Positions 12,318-23,000 of a stretch of 64,000 nucleotides of DNA are shown here, one piece after another. The stretch's first letter is position 1; every line of letters begins with the position of its first letter. This DNA is from Sceloporus undulatus (taxonomy: Eukaryota; Chordata; Lepidosauria; Squamata; Phrynosomatidae), in NCBI RefSeq assembly GCF_019175285.1, contig NC_056524.1, positions 4,270,500 through 4,334,499 of the forward strand. Reading direction: 5' to 3'. The translations under genes were made by a program, and so were the position numbers. The notes beneath the pieces were generated by a model, which had not been told where the DNA came from, did no database searches, and saw only the letters and a list, made by a program, of their open reading frames with translations.

Positions 12318-12581
12318 ATGTCCAGTGCCAGCCCCTCTGGTCACAACTGGAGCCGGAAACCAAAAGCAGAGGAAGAAGAGGAAGACCCTTTTGACCGAAT
12401 GATCGCCCGCACCGGCTGTGCCTCCTTCCACCACGCGGTGCAGGAGTGCATGGCTGAGCATCAGGACTGGCGGAAATGCCAGCAGCAAGTGCAGGGCTTC
12501 AAGGACTGCATGAGGGAATATCAGAAGCAGCAAGCGGAGGAGCACCAAAGGAGGCAGAAGCTGCACCAGGCCACCAGCTGA
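12318..12581 (+). CDS. COA4: Cytochrome c oxidase assembly factor 4
   Basis: An 87-residue twin CX9C protein of the mitochondrial intermembrane space, needed for assembly of respiratory complex IV; these proteins are imported and oxidised by the Mia40 (CHCHD4) relay. The fold is visible as cysteines C34, C44, C54 and C64, two pairs each separated by nine residues, inside CASFHHAVQEC and CQQQVQGFKDC. An acidic run (EEEEEDPFD) precedes the fold and a basic, Gln-rich helix ends the protein. Length equals human COA4 (87). The ATG at 12318 lies just after the acceptor at 12307; an in-frame ATG at 12279 is intronic. The whole coding sequence is in one exon, as in mammals. The gene is divergent from PAAF1 and converges on MRPL48. 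An LTR-element fossil begins 117 bases after the stop codon. Confidence 0.96.
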   Translation: MSSASPSGHNWSRKPKAEEEEEDPFDRMIARTGCASFHHAVQECMAEHQDWRKCQQQVQGFKDCMREYQKQQAEEHQRRQKLHQATS

Positions 12582-12697
12582 GAAGGCGGCAGCAAACGGG
12601 CAGAACAGGTGGTTCCTCTCCAGGGAAAGCCAGGGCAGGAAAGAGCTGCTCTTTAAAAACAGGCAACTGCTTCAAAGAGAGACCAGTGGAAACTGAC

Positions 12698-12870
12698 CCA
12701 TCTATCTATCCCCTTCTAGTACATTCTAACTAACCAATATATATCAAACCTATTATGTCCTTAATCAAATAACATCTAAACAAAACCCTAACCTAATAAT
12801 CCCTCTGACAGAATCCCCAAATGAATATATAAATGACTAATGAATATATGAATGCAGGGGAGTTCTGACA
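12698..12870 (-). repeat. Downstream terminal repeat of the LTR element
   Basis: 173 bases identical to 16858-17030. Preceded, in element orientation, by the purine-rich AGGGGGGCAGAC expected for a polypurine tract. Confidence 0.85.
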
Positions 12871-13377
12871 GTCTGCCCCCCTGAAGATACACTCACCCCA
12901 TAGAAAAGATGAACCGTAAAATATCAACAATAAATGCAAACTGCAATAACCAGTACAACTTATAAAGTTCTAAAGCTGAAGTATCAAATAAAAATAGTAA
13001 CTTATATAATCCAGAATTCAAACCATAATATACTAACCCCCACAAAGTAAAACAAAGGCACCATGTGGCTATAATAACTAGTACTATAAGAACTCCATTA
13101 GTCTAAGCTAATAAGACAAAGGAACAATTTAAGAAAATAAACATCAATCAGTTATAGTAGCATACCATAAAACATATGTGTCCCAAAGACAGTATAAAAC
13201 CCCAAAAGTGTTATAAAATTATGATTAGTCTCTAACAACAGTATCAAAGAAAACAGAACTTAACTTTATATTATTAAACCAAATAAGAATATTCATACAG
13301 CATCCGAAATGCAGGCAAATAGGTTCAAACCCAATGCCAATAATAACAAAACCAGCATACAAATCCCATAATCCAAA

Positions 13378-16159
13378 TCACCCAAAGTCCGAAGCATTGT
13401 TAACCCAATGTCCAACACCAACAAAAATGTCTTTGCAATGTGGAATCTCCGGATTCTTACGTCTCATCAATCTCTTCTTGCCAATCTCCAAATCTCTGCG
13501 TTCAAGTGAGCAAACATTCAAAGCATTTAACTTAGTTGGGCCCTGTTGGGCTTTCCCTCCCCCCGAGAGACCATAATTCAGCCAAGCGGCTTGCCGCTTG
13601 AGCTTGTTTTCCTCAGCCAGCTGCTGCAACAAAGTTGGAGGCAATTTAAGAGCTCTTCTCCCCCTGGAAGCAAAAGTATCTGGCCCATCAGTTGGCAAAC
13701 AAGACCAAACTTCTCGAGGCTTGATAGAAGCTCCCCCCGGACTTGTGGCTTTGTCCTCCATCTGGGCGAGGACTGGCTGACGCTGTTCTGGCATCTTTTT
13801 GGCTTGCCACTTAAATTTAGTCTTTTTGCAGAACATAACCTTTTGCTCAACCAGCTCAAAGGCACTGGGTGAAGCTGCAGTTAAAGTCTCTTTTTGACGG
13901 TTCTGACTTGATTGAGCTTTTGTAGTCCCTGGATCCCGGAAACAATCTAAGGCCACCTTGGAAGCCCCCTCAACAATTCTGAATCTGGAACCAGTCTCTG
14001 GTAACGGTGCAAACCCTCTACTCCCCTTGGAGTCAAGGGCGGTCTTTTCCCCTTCAGGGATCGATCGAACGCCCCCATCGGCATTGGCAGTAGATTCATA
14101 GGAAGAGATTTTCAACTTAAACATATCATGGTCAATGTCTTGCAACTCAATTGGCTTAATGGTTTGCGTTGCTAGACTTTCTTTAAGTTTGGCGTCCAGC
14201 ACTTCACAAAAGCTTGCATTAGAAGCATGCATAGTCAAGTGTCCATGGCACAGTTCTTTAGTCTTTGAAACCTCATTGTCACTGCAATTGTGTTTAGGGA
14301 ACACCCGCCCCACTGGCTCGATCTCAGCAGGTTGCTGGGACTCCATATCATCCTTTAGGGGCCCTTCCCCTTCTTTAACGTCTCGGCCCTTTACTAGCAC
14401 TGGGTCACTTGGCTCATCCTCCCCTTCTCCCGGACTCTGGTTTATGTCAGTGCTTTGGGAGGTTGCCCTTAGTGTCAAAGCTTGCAACGCAAAGGAGCCG
14501 GCCGTTTGGGCAGTTGTTTGTGCTGATGTCTGGCTATCTCTCCAGCGCAAATTAAAGCTTTGAGAGATGAACGCAGCTGTGTCTGTTACCTCCCCAGTCC
14601 CATCCGGCGAGGCTGGCCTGCTCCACGGCTGTCTCCGCCAGCTCAAGGCTTGCCACCACTGTGGAAACCGTATTGGGCCCCCTGGGGGGTCTGGACTTGG
14701 TGGTGGGGTGGGGGGCATCTGGCTAGGCTGAACCGTCTCTTCTCGGATCTCCCCCACCCTTGCTTGTTTTAGCTTGAACGGGCACTGTCCTTTGTCAGGT
14801 GGCAATCTCTGTTCAGGCCCTGAAGGCCATGATAGCTGGGTAGGCTGTTGCTCTTGGGTTTCTGGACCATGTCCCCGCCTAGGCTCCTTGTGGCCCAAAG
14901 CCACAGGTTCTGGGGCTTGGCCAGGCACCCCACCTTGGGAGCCGTGCACTGAGCCTTTGGTTTGCCTTGGGACTCCATTCCCCCACCCTCGGGCACGTGG
15001 CAACACAGGGGCCATCCACTGGGTCCCAAAAAGGGGTTTGGCATTGCTCACCATTGCTGGGGGGTCCGTTCCCGAACGCCGGTCTCACCTCTGGCTGAAT
15101 CTTCCGTCCTCCACTGCTCGATTTGGAGCCGTTTAACTGCCCGTTGCTGGTAGTTATTTGGCTGTTGGAATAGTCCTGCTCCAGCTGTCTGTCCGCCTGT
15201 CTTCTTGATTTCCCTCCTCGGGCTGGAGCTGGAGTTATTAATGTTGCAGCACCATCCTCTCTCTCCGGAGTTGCAGCATCTAAACTCATGGTTTCCTGGA
15301 TTGGGCTTGACTGAAGCTGCTGAGGGTTTGGAGTTGCCCTCCCCATCTTTTTGGTGATCTTCCTGGTTGACACCAGAGCAGCTGGGCCTTTACTCCCTTT
15401 GCTCTGGGGCTGTAGCTTTAACTCTTTTGTTGCATGTTCTCCTGGGACTGTAGAACAACCCGCTGTGGGAGTTCTGGCATCAGGTCTTGGGATGTCACCA
15501 CCTCGGTGCGTCTGAGGCTCCTGGGTCGCCTCCGTGGCCCTCTCTGCCACCGCTGCCCCTGTTTGAGGCGCCACCCACGCTGCTGGGATTATTCCCTTCT
15601 CACCCTGGGGCTGCTGTCCCCGGGGTCCCTCCATGGGTCCTACTACAGCCTTGGGTCTCCGGCCCACCCCGTGTCGGAGAACAAGGTCTGGCCACTCACC
15701 CCGCTGCGACGGCGAAGCCAACTGCTTCCATCTTCCTTCTGGGTCTTTAGCTTGGGCCCCCGGTAGATGTAGGGATGCTCTCTTCCTCTCTTGGAGGGAC
15801 CTCATGCATTCCAACACTCCAACCCAAGTCTGTGAGACATTTAATTGTATGCCTCTTACCCGCTGAAGAATCTCAGCCTCCCTTGAGGCTTCTGGGACCT
15901 GGCTTTCCTTTGCAGCCGTCTGGCCCCGGCTCCACAACTTCAGGGCAAGCCGTTTCCTCCTTGGAGACAAGATAGCCGCCACCCGGCTCTTCAGCCCCCT
16001 TCCTTTGGGGCTTAACTCCTCCAAGCAGCTTTCCCTGTTCCTCCTGCCCGTCTCGCCTGCTCCCTGCTCCAGGTATTCAGACAGACGCTCTGCAGCCCTT
16101 GCAATCTGCTCCAACTGCAAGGCGAGGGCGACACATTGCTGCTCCAGTCGCTCCTCCAT
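13378..16159 (-). other. Internal coding region of the LTR element (gag-like?)
   Basis: Two long overlapping minus-strand frames of about 426 and 558 codons. The first begins MEERLEQQCVALALQLEQIA, a coiled-coil start reminiscent of Gag N-termini, followed by Pro/Gln/Arg-rich low-complexity sequence. The second is Pro-, Gln- and Ser-rich with no domain I recognise. No zinc knuckle was seen. Assignment as gag-like is inference from position and composition. Confidence 0.5.
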
Positions 16160-16274
16160 CAGGCAGGTTAAAAAGTTAGGGGAAAGGGGAATGGGTGTAG
16201 GGTGCTGGGCTTAGAGAGGTCAGCAGAAAACAGCACCTCCGCCCGAACCCTACAATGCAGGATTCCTGACAAAC

Positions 16275-17030
16275 TGTCAGGCTCCCAATTGCCACCCCCA
16301 AACAACAAGAGGCTGTGCTTCTAAAGAGTAACAGCTTTATTGAAAGGTAAAAGGTATAGGCAACAGAAGTGACTTCTTTGTCAGGAATGAAGATACATAG
16401 TTACAGATGGGTTATATAGTCCCACGAGCAGACCCACCCCCATAAAGCAATAAAGTTAATTAATTGGATCAGTCTTTCCCGCGCAGTGAGGAATCTCCAC
16501 CCAGATGACGTAGTGTCCTCTTGTCCGGCCTCCCCGGCCTGTTCCCAAAACAATTAAGTTCTCACCAAGTGTTATCTCCTCCTTGCACCTGTGGCCTTGA
16601 AGCCCAGACATCCACCCCTACTAAACTAAGTAATATAAAACCTTAACAACCTATGAGTATATATAAGAATGGTTATATATCCCATCATCCCACAACCCAA
16701 CATACATGGTGCATATAAAGCATAGCAACAACATATATTAATATCAGGAACATATTAACTCTTAAGGTTTAACTCACCCCTCCCAACACAAGAGCCTGGC
16801 TGGGTAACTCCCTAACATTGTAACATTCCAATCCTAATAAGCAAGCACAGAAGCTAGCCATCTATCTATCCCCTTCTAGTACATTCTAACTAACCAATAT
16901 ATATCAAACCTATTATGTCCTTAATCAAATAACATCTAAACAAAACCCTAACCTAATAATCCCTCTGACAGAATCCCCAAATGAATATATAAATGACTAA
17001 TGAATATATGAATGCAGGGGAGTTCTGACA
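16275..17030 (-). repeat. Full-length LTR of the element
   Basis: 756 bases beginning TGTCAGAACTCCCC and ending GGGAGCCTGACA in element orientation, so its ends are inverted repeats (TGTCAG/CTGACA). It carries a TTCAATAAAGCTGTTACTC poly(A)-signal region about 55 bases from its 3' end. Confidence 0.85.
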
Positions 17031-17659
17031 CCTGCCCATTGCAAGGCCTTTTCCTGTAATCATGTCACTAAATTATATTTATTTTTAAAGAACAAATAGG
17101 ATTTATTTTCCTGCTAAATCAATAATGAAACTGAAGTCTTTATACTGGAGATGACTCAGTATAAAGCAGCTTCCCAGTTCTGCTCTTCTGTAGATGTGGG
17201 AATTACTTCTGGCCTGTTTTGGCTTTTTTCCAAAATAGGAAATGACTGGAAGGCCACTTTTAAAAGGCTATTTCCTGGGCCTTGCTACCAAGGGGCATTG
17301 CTGGTGCGGTGCAAATTGTACTCAGGGGTTTCACTTGTTAAGGCGGGATGGGCAGATCTGGCCTCCCTTTTACGCTTCCCCAGCAACCATGCTAGATCCA
17401 GAACGGATCCTGGGGAGACTACACCACCATTCCCCATTTGCAGTTTGACAGTATGGCCAGCAAAAGAATAAAACCAACTCTTAGTTTCATTAACGGATAC
17501 TTTAATATCATCCAGAGGCTTTGTCAGCATAGACTTCATGATCCTCCTTCATAGATGCCACAGAGAAGGAACAGTTTCCATTACTGCTGCCTTACAAGGG
17601 AGAAAATTCAGGTGCTAAACCTCGCAGCCTGGGATTTCGGCAGATCCCATCATTTACAG

Positions 17660-18085
17660 CAGGGGTAGGCAACCTTTTTGAGCCAGGGGCCGGGTTGCTG
17701 TCCCTCAGACAACTGGGGGGCCGAAGCAAATAAATAAATAAATAAATATTTTTTTTTAAAAAAAAAATTAAATAAATAAATAAACCAGGACAAATGTAGG
17801 ACAAAATTTTCAAATGGAGGACACCTTTTTTTTAAAAAAATGGAAGACACACAAAAAAAATTGCTGATTTTTTAAAAAATGTTAATATAAATGCATGTTT
17901 TGGAAGTCTTCTATAGACAGTTGCCCCCCTTTCCTGCCGCTTGCCCCCCCTTGCCCACCTCCTCCTGATAGGCCAAAGGCCCCACACCCTCATGCGAGAG
18001 GCCAAAGGCTCCGGCGGCAATCAGCGGCAGGACCGGGCAGGGGCTGGTCCCAAGGCCTTGCCGGGCCGCAGGTTGCCTACCCCTG
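17660..18085. mobile_element. hAT-type MITE with 8-base target duplication
   Basis: 426 bases with ends CAGGGGTAGGCAACC and GGTTGCCTACCCCTG, flanked on both sides by ATTTACAG (17652-17659 and 18086-18093). The 8-base duplication is the hAT signature. It contains A/T runs and GGACAAA-type sequence but no transposase. Confidence 0.9.
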
Positions 18086-18219
18086 ATTTACAGGTTCAAA
18101 ATGGTGCATTTCGCCTTCAAGGTGGTTTTGGCCTACGTTGCTGGCAGCTTCTCGGTCATCCTGTAAGCGAACCTCTGAACCGGGTCCACGATGGCGAATG
18201 TTGTTCTGGTGGCCCAAAT

Positions 18220-18363
18220 TTACTTCCGGAACAGCTCTGTTGCGTGAATATGCCTCAGTAGCAGAGCCAGATACGCACAGATGAGGAGAAAGCCCAGACC
18301 GATATAAAGAAATGGGGTCGCATCTTGTGGGCACGGACAGAGAGTCTTGTAGCCAGAAGCAGG
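18220..18363 (-). other. Unrecognised 47-codon hydrophobic reading frame
   Basis: Follows an in-frame TGA and has no ATG of its own; an ATG (18400-18402) opens the same frame 12 codons before that TGA. The segment FLYIGLGFLLICAYLALLLR would make one membrane helix, with HIHATELFRK after it. No family recognised. It may be chance or a remnant; low confidence that it is a gene. Confidence 0.15.
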
Positions 18364-18639
18364 TCACTGCCCAGGAGGCAATAGCTCCATTTCACCTCCC
18401 ATGGTGCTAAGTCATGTCTTCTCTCTCCGCTGTTCTTTGCCCTCTGAAATGCCGTTCACAGACCCTGCGCTTGTATCTCAGAGGCCTTATGACGACAGAT
18501 TCACCTCATAAAGACAGCTAGATAATGCCCCACTGTCAGCCAGTGCATTTGTGGATATCCCTGGGAACCAGAAAACTGGGCAAGAGAGTCCTCATGGAGC
18601 TGGGGTGTTAACTCATGTTGTGTGCAGCAGCCTGCCAAG

Positions 18640-18820
18640 AAACTGGTCCAAAACACACTGCAGAAATAATCTAGTTTGTCACTGCTTAAACTGCCCTGGC
18701 TCAATACTAGAGAATTCTGGGAAATGATTTTGTGAGACATTGAGCTTTCTCTGTCAAAGAGCTCTGGTGCCACTATAAACTACAGTTCCCAGGATTCTCT
18801 AGCATTTCACAGCTCCTTTT
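18640..18820. mobile_element. AAACACACTG-type palindromic MITE, partial
   Basis: GGTCCAAAACACACTGCAGA at the left, then arms converging around CTACAGTTCCCAGGATTCTC; the right end is lost. Same family as 3650-3892. Confidence 0.75.
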
Positions 18821-18924
18821 TGGAGCGCATCGTTGCTGGCACCGTGTGGTTGCCACAGCAACAGTGTGGGGGTAAAGGAGCAGCCTCTGTCCACCACTTT
18901 CCCCCCATCTGTCCAGCCCCTCTG

Positions 18925-19075
18925 AATCAGTGGTCCCCAAACGGTGCCCTATAAGAGATTTTGGACTTCAGCTTCCAGAAGCCACAGCCATGTTGGCCAA
19001 TAGTCAGAGATTCTGGGAGCAGAATTCCAAAATCCCTTAAAGAGCACAGTTTGGGGATCACTGCTCTAAATGGTG
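18925..19075. mobile_element. Hairpin MITE (CAGTGGTCCCCAAAC ends)
   Basis: Left end CAGTGGTCCCCAAAC and right end GTTTGGGGATCACTGCTC are inverted copies; the middle reads TTGGACTTCAGCTTCCAGAA against its mirror. hAT-like ends; related copies near 28940, 37425, 41889 and 46645. Confidence 0.75.
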
Positions 19076-19374
19076 AAGAGTGCAAGTTACACACCATATA
19101 TGTATGTACAGCTCTGATCATAACTCCGTTGAATGACTGATATGCATAAATATTTCCCAGTTCAGCTTCTCGTTTTTGTTTGTTTCAGAACAGTTACTTG
19201 AAGGTCTGTGACCGTTGTGTCTTGAGAGGCTGAAATGTTCTGCCACTGGTTCTGTTGCTGTTTTCACAACTGTGCTTGAAATACTTGTAAGGGTTTAATT
19301 TCTACTGCATCAGTGTGTCTGAGGAAGTGAACTGAAATCCATGAAAGCTCATGCTGTGTCTTAAAGGTGTTCAG

Positions 19375-19665
19375 TGGGCCCTTTGTATCTGCTGAGATTT
19401 GGTTCTAGGACCCTCCCCATGCATACCAGAATCCATTGATATTCAAGTCCCATTAAATACAGTGAGTAGTAAAATGGTGTCACTTAGGTAAAATGTCAAA
19501 ATCAAGGTTTTGCTTGAATCCATGGATAAAGCAGGCCAAACTGTACAGAAGGGTGACGGTACTGTCCTCCTCCCAGGGATGCTTTGATTGTGAGTTCCTG
19601 CATGGCAGGAGGTTGGACTGGATGGCCCCTGTGGTCTCTTTGAATTCTATGATTCCCTTTCCTTT
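19375..19665. repeat. Pogo-like MITE followed by a CR1 tail
   Basis: 19375-19530 starts CAGTGGGCCCTTTGTATCTG and contains GGTTCTAGGACC and GAATCCATGGATAAA, as in the copy at 53870. About 19570-19665 is a plus-strand CR1 3' end (GGTTGGACTGGATGGCCCCT...TTCTATGATTC). Confidence 0.7.
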
Positions 19666-19968
19666 TTATGCTGAAGCAAACTAATATGGCTTTCCCTTTT
19701 CTGCATCAGCTACTCTGATTTTACTATCCACCAGGTGGCACTGAAGTATGAACCAAGTAGGTGTAAATTACATGTGCATTCTGGCCCATGGACTGCCTTC
19801 TGACCAATGGTCCAAACCTCACTAGGTGAATTTTGCAAGTGGAACTCTGAGTCAGTGCAGATGGTGATGGGAACAGCATTGGTTTAGTTGCAAGAAACAA
19901 ACAGTCCCATTCCACAGGTTCAAAAAGTACTGCAAACAGTGCAGCATACCACAAAAAAAATTGCATGA

Positions 19969-19974
19969 TTTATT
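19969..19974 (-). terminator. MRPL48: Likely MRPL48 poly(A) signal
   Basis: AATAAA on the minus strand about 120 bases after the MRPL48 stop codon (20092). The distance is typical of a short 3' UTR. Confidence 0.6.
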
Positions 19975-20091
19975 GCAGAAATGAATTGGTTTATCTGCAA
20001 ACACAGACAACTCTATCCATGGAAAGCTGGAAAGGAACCTGCCAGATCGAGCCAAACACTGCCACACAACGGATGTTCATCACAGCACAGC

Positions 20092-23000
20092 TCAGTTCAT
20101 TTGGGCAAGCAGCTCTGCAAGTTGTGGACGATCCTTGAGTCGGCTCTTGAAGTCTTCTTCTGTATGCTGTGGGAGGAGGAAGAGCAGAACATCAAGAACA
20201 AGTCTTTCAGTACTTTCTGGTGTCAGCCCCTCTGTCTGGTAAAGGGTTCATTTCCCCCATATTATCCTATTCAGACATCCTGATAGGTGGCAGAGATACC
20301 AACGAATAGCCGTCATGCAAAGAATTATACCAGGCCAAAGAAATCCCCCACTAGATATTAAATATCTCCACATTTCACACGCAACCAGGTACACACACTC
20401 TTTCCGCCTCAGAGAAAGGCAAAGGCAAAAGCCCTTATGAATAAATCTCGCCAAGAAGCCCCTGTGATAGGATCACCTTTGGGTCACCATAAGTCAGAAA
20501 CGACTTGAAGGCACACAACAGAACCCTAAATTACTCATTAAGTAATTGAGGCTACATGCTGCAACTCTGTATAAGTCATTGCTTGTCTCTTCCCTCCTCT
20601 CTGTTGTTGTTGTGTGCCTTCAACTAGTTGCCAACTTACCAATGGTTTGCCATTGCCTTCCCCTCTTTACGAGGAGACAAATGTTACTGGTGAGCTTCAG
20701 ACAGGGGCTGTAGTGTAATGAGCAGAAAAAGGCTCATCAGTGGAGAAGAGTGAAATGTTAACTATCTTTTCCAAGGTGTATCAGGAACACACAAAGTTAG
20801 GGAGAGGGTTCAACTCAGTACTGTGGAAACAACTGGTGAACAGCCTTATTTGAGGCTACTAGATCACCCGCGTGTGCAGAGAAATGGAAAACATATTTGC
20901 TGTTATTTCTTTCCTGGTGGAAAAATGGGTTTCCTGATACTCGGGAATTGCAGTTGGGAAGGACAACAGACTGGAGAGAGCGTGTAGTTTCTTCCAATGT
21001 GTGTCAGGAAATTCTGCACAGTAATACAGCTGGGATTTTTGATTTGCACAAAAATTGTGCGATTTATGCAGAAACGTTTTTCATGCAAATGATTATTTGC
21101 ACAACACCTTTGCTGCTTTTTGGAAGTTTCCTGTGATTTTGTGTGTGTGTGTGTGTGTGCAAAAATGCTTTTTGTGCAAAAAACCGATGTAGATTTATCT
21201 CAAGTGTTTTTTGCATCAGAAAATCTTTTTTGCAACTACAACAAAAATTCATGCAAAAAACTTTCTAGTCACATTTTTTTTACAAGATCAATTCCCACCA
21301 CCACCAAAAAAAGTGATTTTTACACAGAAAAAACAATCCTGAAACATAGCTTTTTGTGGGGTTTTGGGGCTATGTGGCCATTTTCTGGAAGTGTTTATTC
21401 TTGATGTTTTGTCAACATCTGTGGCTGGCATCTACAGAAAATGCTGGCATGGGAGGGAGTGGGGTGTGTGTGTGTGCACACACACATACTGTGTGACGCT
21501 TGGTTGAGAGGAAGTGATTTACATGTTAATCTGTGTGTTGATCTGTCAGTGAATGGCCAGGCCTCTGGGGGTCTCTAATTAGTAATCCATTGTCCGCTGG
21601 GAAACACCCCCCCCCCCCCGCCCCTGAGTGGTTTTCATTTGCATTTGCTGGGTCTTGATTTTGGTGTTTTTCATGATTGGCAGCCAAACCTTGTTTACTA
21701 TAAGGAACACAAGAGACACTGCAGACAGGGTCAGCCAGAAAAGTAGCAGAACATGTTATAAACCATCCTGGCCACAAAAAAAAGTGCTGTTTGAAAACAC
21801 TGAAATTCTGGACCATGCCAACAGCTATCAGGTCAGAATGCACAGGGAAGGCACTGAAATCCATGAACACCTGGACAACTTCAACAGGAAAGAAGAAGCC
21901 CTGAAAGTAAACAGAGTTTGGCTCCCAATCCTGAAAAACAGCAAAATCAAGGCCTAGCAAATGCAAATGAGAACCCACCCAGGGTCAGAGAGATTCCCAG
22001 CAGACAATGGATTACTAAATTAATAGACCCCCTGAGAGGGTCTATTTCCATGGGCAGTGGGGGATTTTGGGAATTGTGCAAATGCACACAGATGCAGAAT
22101 ATGCTCTAAACTAGTCAACAGAATGGAACCATAAAGTAATTGCCATCTCTATGCTTTCTCAGTTTAGAAAATTCTCACTTTCCCAAAGCTCTTAGTCGGT
22201 CTGCTCTCCCTTTGCTGGTGTTCTGCTTCACAGGACTGCTTAAGATTTGCCCCCAAGAGATGGCTCATAGTGCATAATTACCCAGACAGAAAAAGAGAGC
22301 AAGCCTTTAAGCACCTGGGTCTGGCTAAGGAAAAAAGAAAATGCCTCTCTAGGTAGAAATTATGTGAGCAAAATCCCAAAGATGACAACTTATTGAAAAG
22401 AGGGGAGTAAATTAAAAGATTATTACCCTTGGGAAGTTCTCCTGCAAGAGCTCTATTGAAACCAGTAAGAACTGCACAGGACAGGTTCTCTTGCAAGTGA
22501 GCTCCATGGTACAAAAGCTTCCCATCAGCTACAATTTGAGGTATGCAGAAGTTAGCATGGTATAGTGGTTTGAGTGTTGGACTGCAACTGTGGAGACCAG
22601 CGTTTGATTCCCAGCTCAGCCATGAAACTCACTGGGTAATCTTGACCCAGTCACATGCTCTTAGCCTCAGGGGAAGGCTATGGCAAACCTCCTCTGGATG
22701 AATCTTGCCAAGAAAATCCCAGGATACGTTCGCCTTTGGGGGTCACCATAAGTCAGAAATGACTTGAAGGCACACAACAACAACAAGTCTCTGCAGAAAT
22801 GAGAACCTGGTCTGGCCCATTTTCTCCCTTAAATTCTTGTTCCAGGCAGCTCTTGCAAGGTAGCTAGCTACAGCCATACTCCCAAACAGCAACTCTAATG
22901 ACCTTGCTTAGGTCAGTTGCTTTCTATCCTCTTGCCCAGTGCAGACATTTTTCCAATCCTTCTAGGTTCCTTGGATGGGCCTACAAGGTCTCTGTCTCAT

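Larger units (their letters stand above)
12698..17030 (-). mobile_element. LTR retrotransposon fossil without visible pol
   Basis: A 4.3-kb LTR element on the minus strand, inserted just past COA4. Its parts are an LTR at 16275-17030 (upstream end), an internal region with two long overlapping reading frames, a purine-rich tract beside the left repeat, and a terminal repeat of 173 bases at 12698-12870. The two end repeats are identical over the 173 bases they share, so the insertion is young. No protease, reverse transcriptase or integrase is recognisable, so it looks non-autonomous. It looks incomplete, with perhaps one major break. The Ty3/Gypsy class is only a guess. Confidence 0.85.

Noticed and set aside
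13334-15136. Several 60-140 codon plus-strand frames
   Set aside because: Shadows of the long frames of the LTR element on the other strand.
13378-16159. Long frames near COA4 as a host gene
   Set aside because: They lie wholly between paired terminal repeats with a polypurine tract, so they belong to the LTR element.
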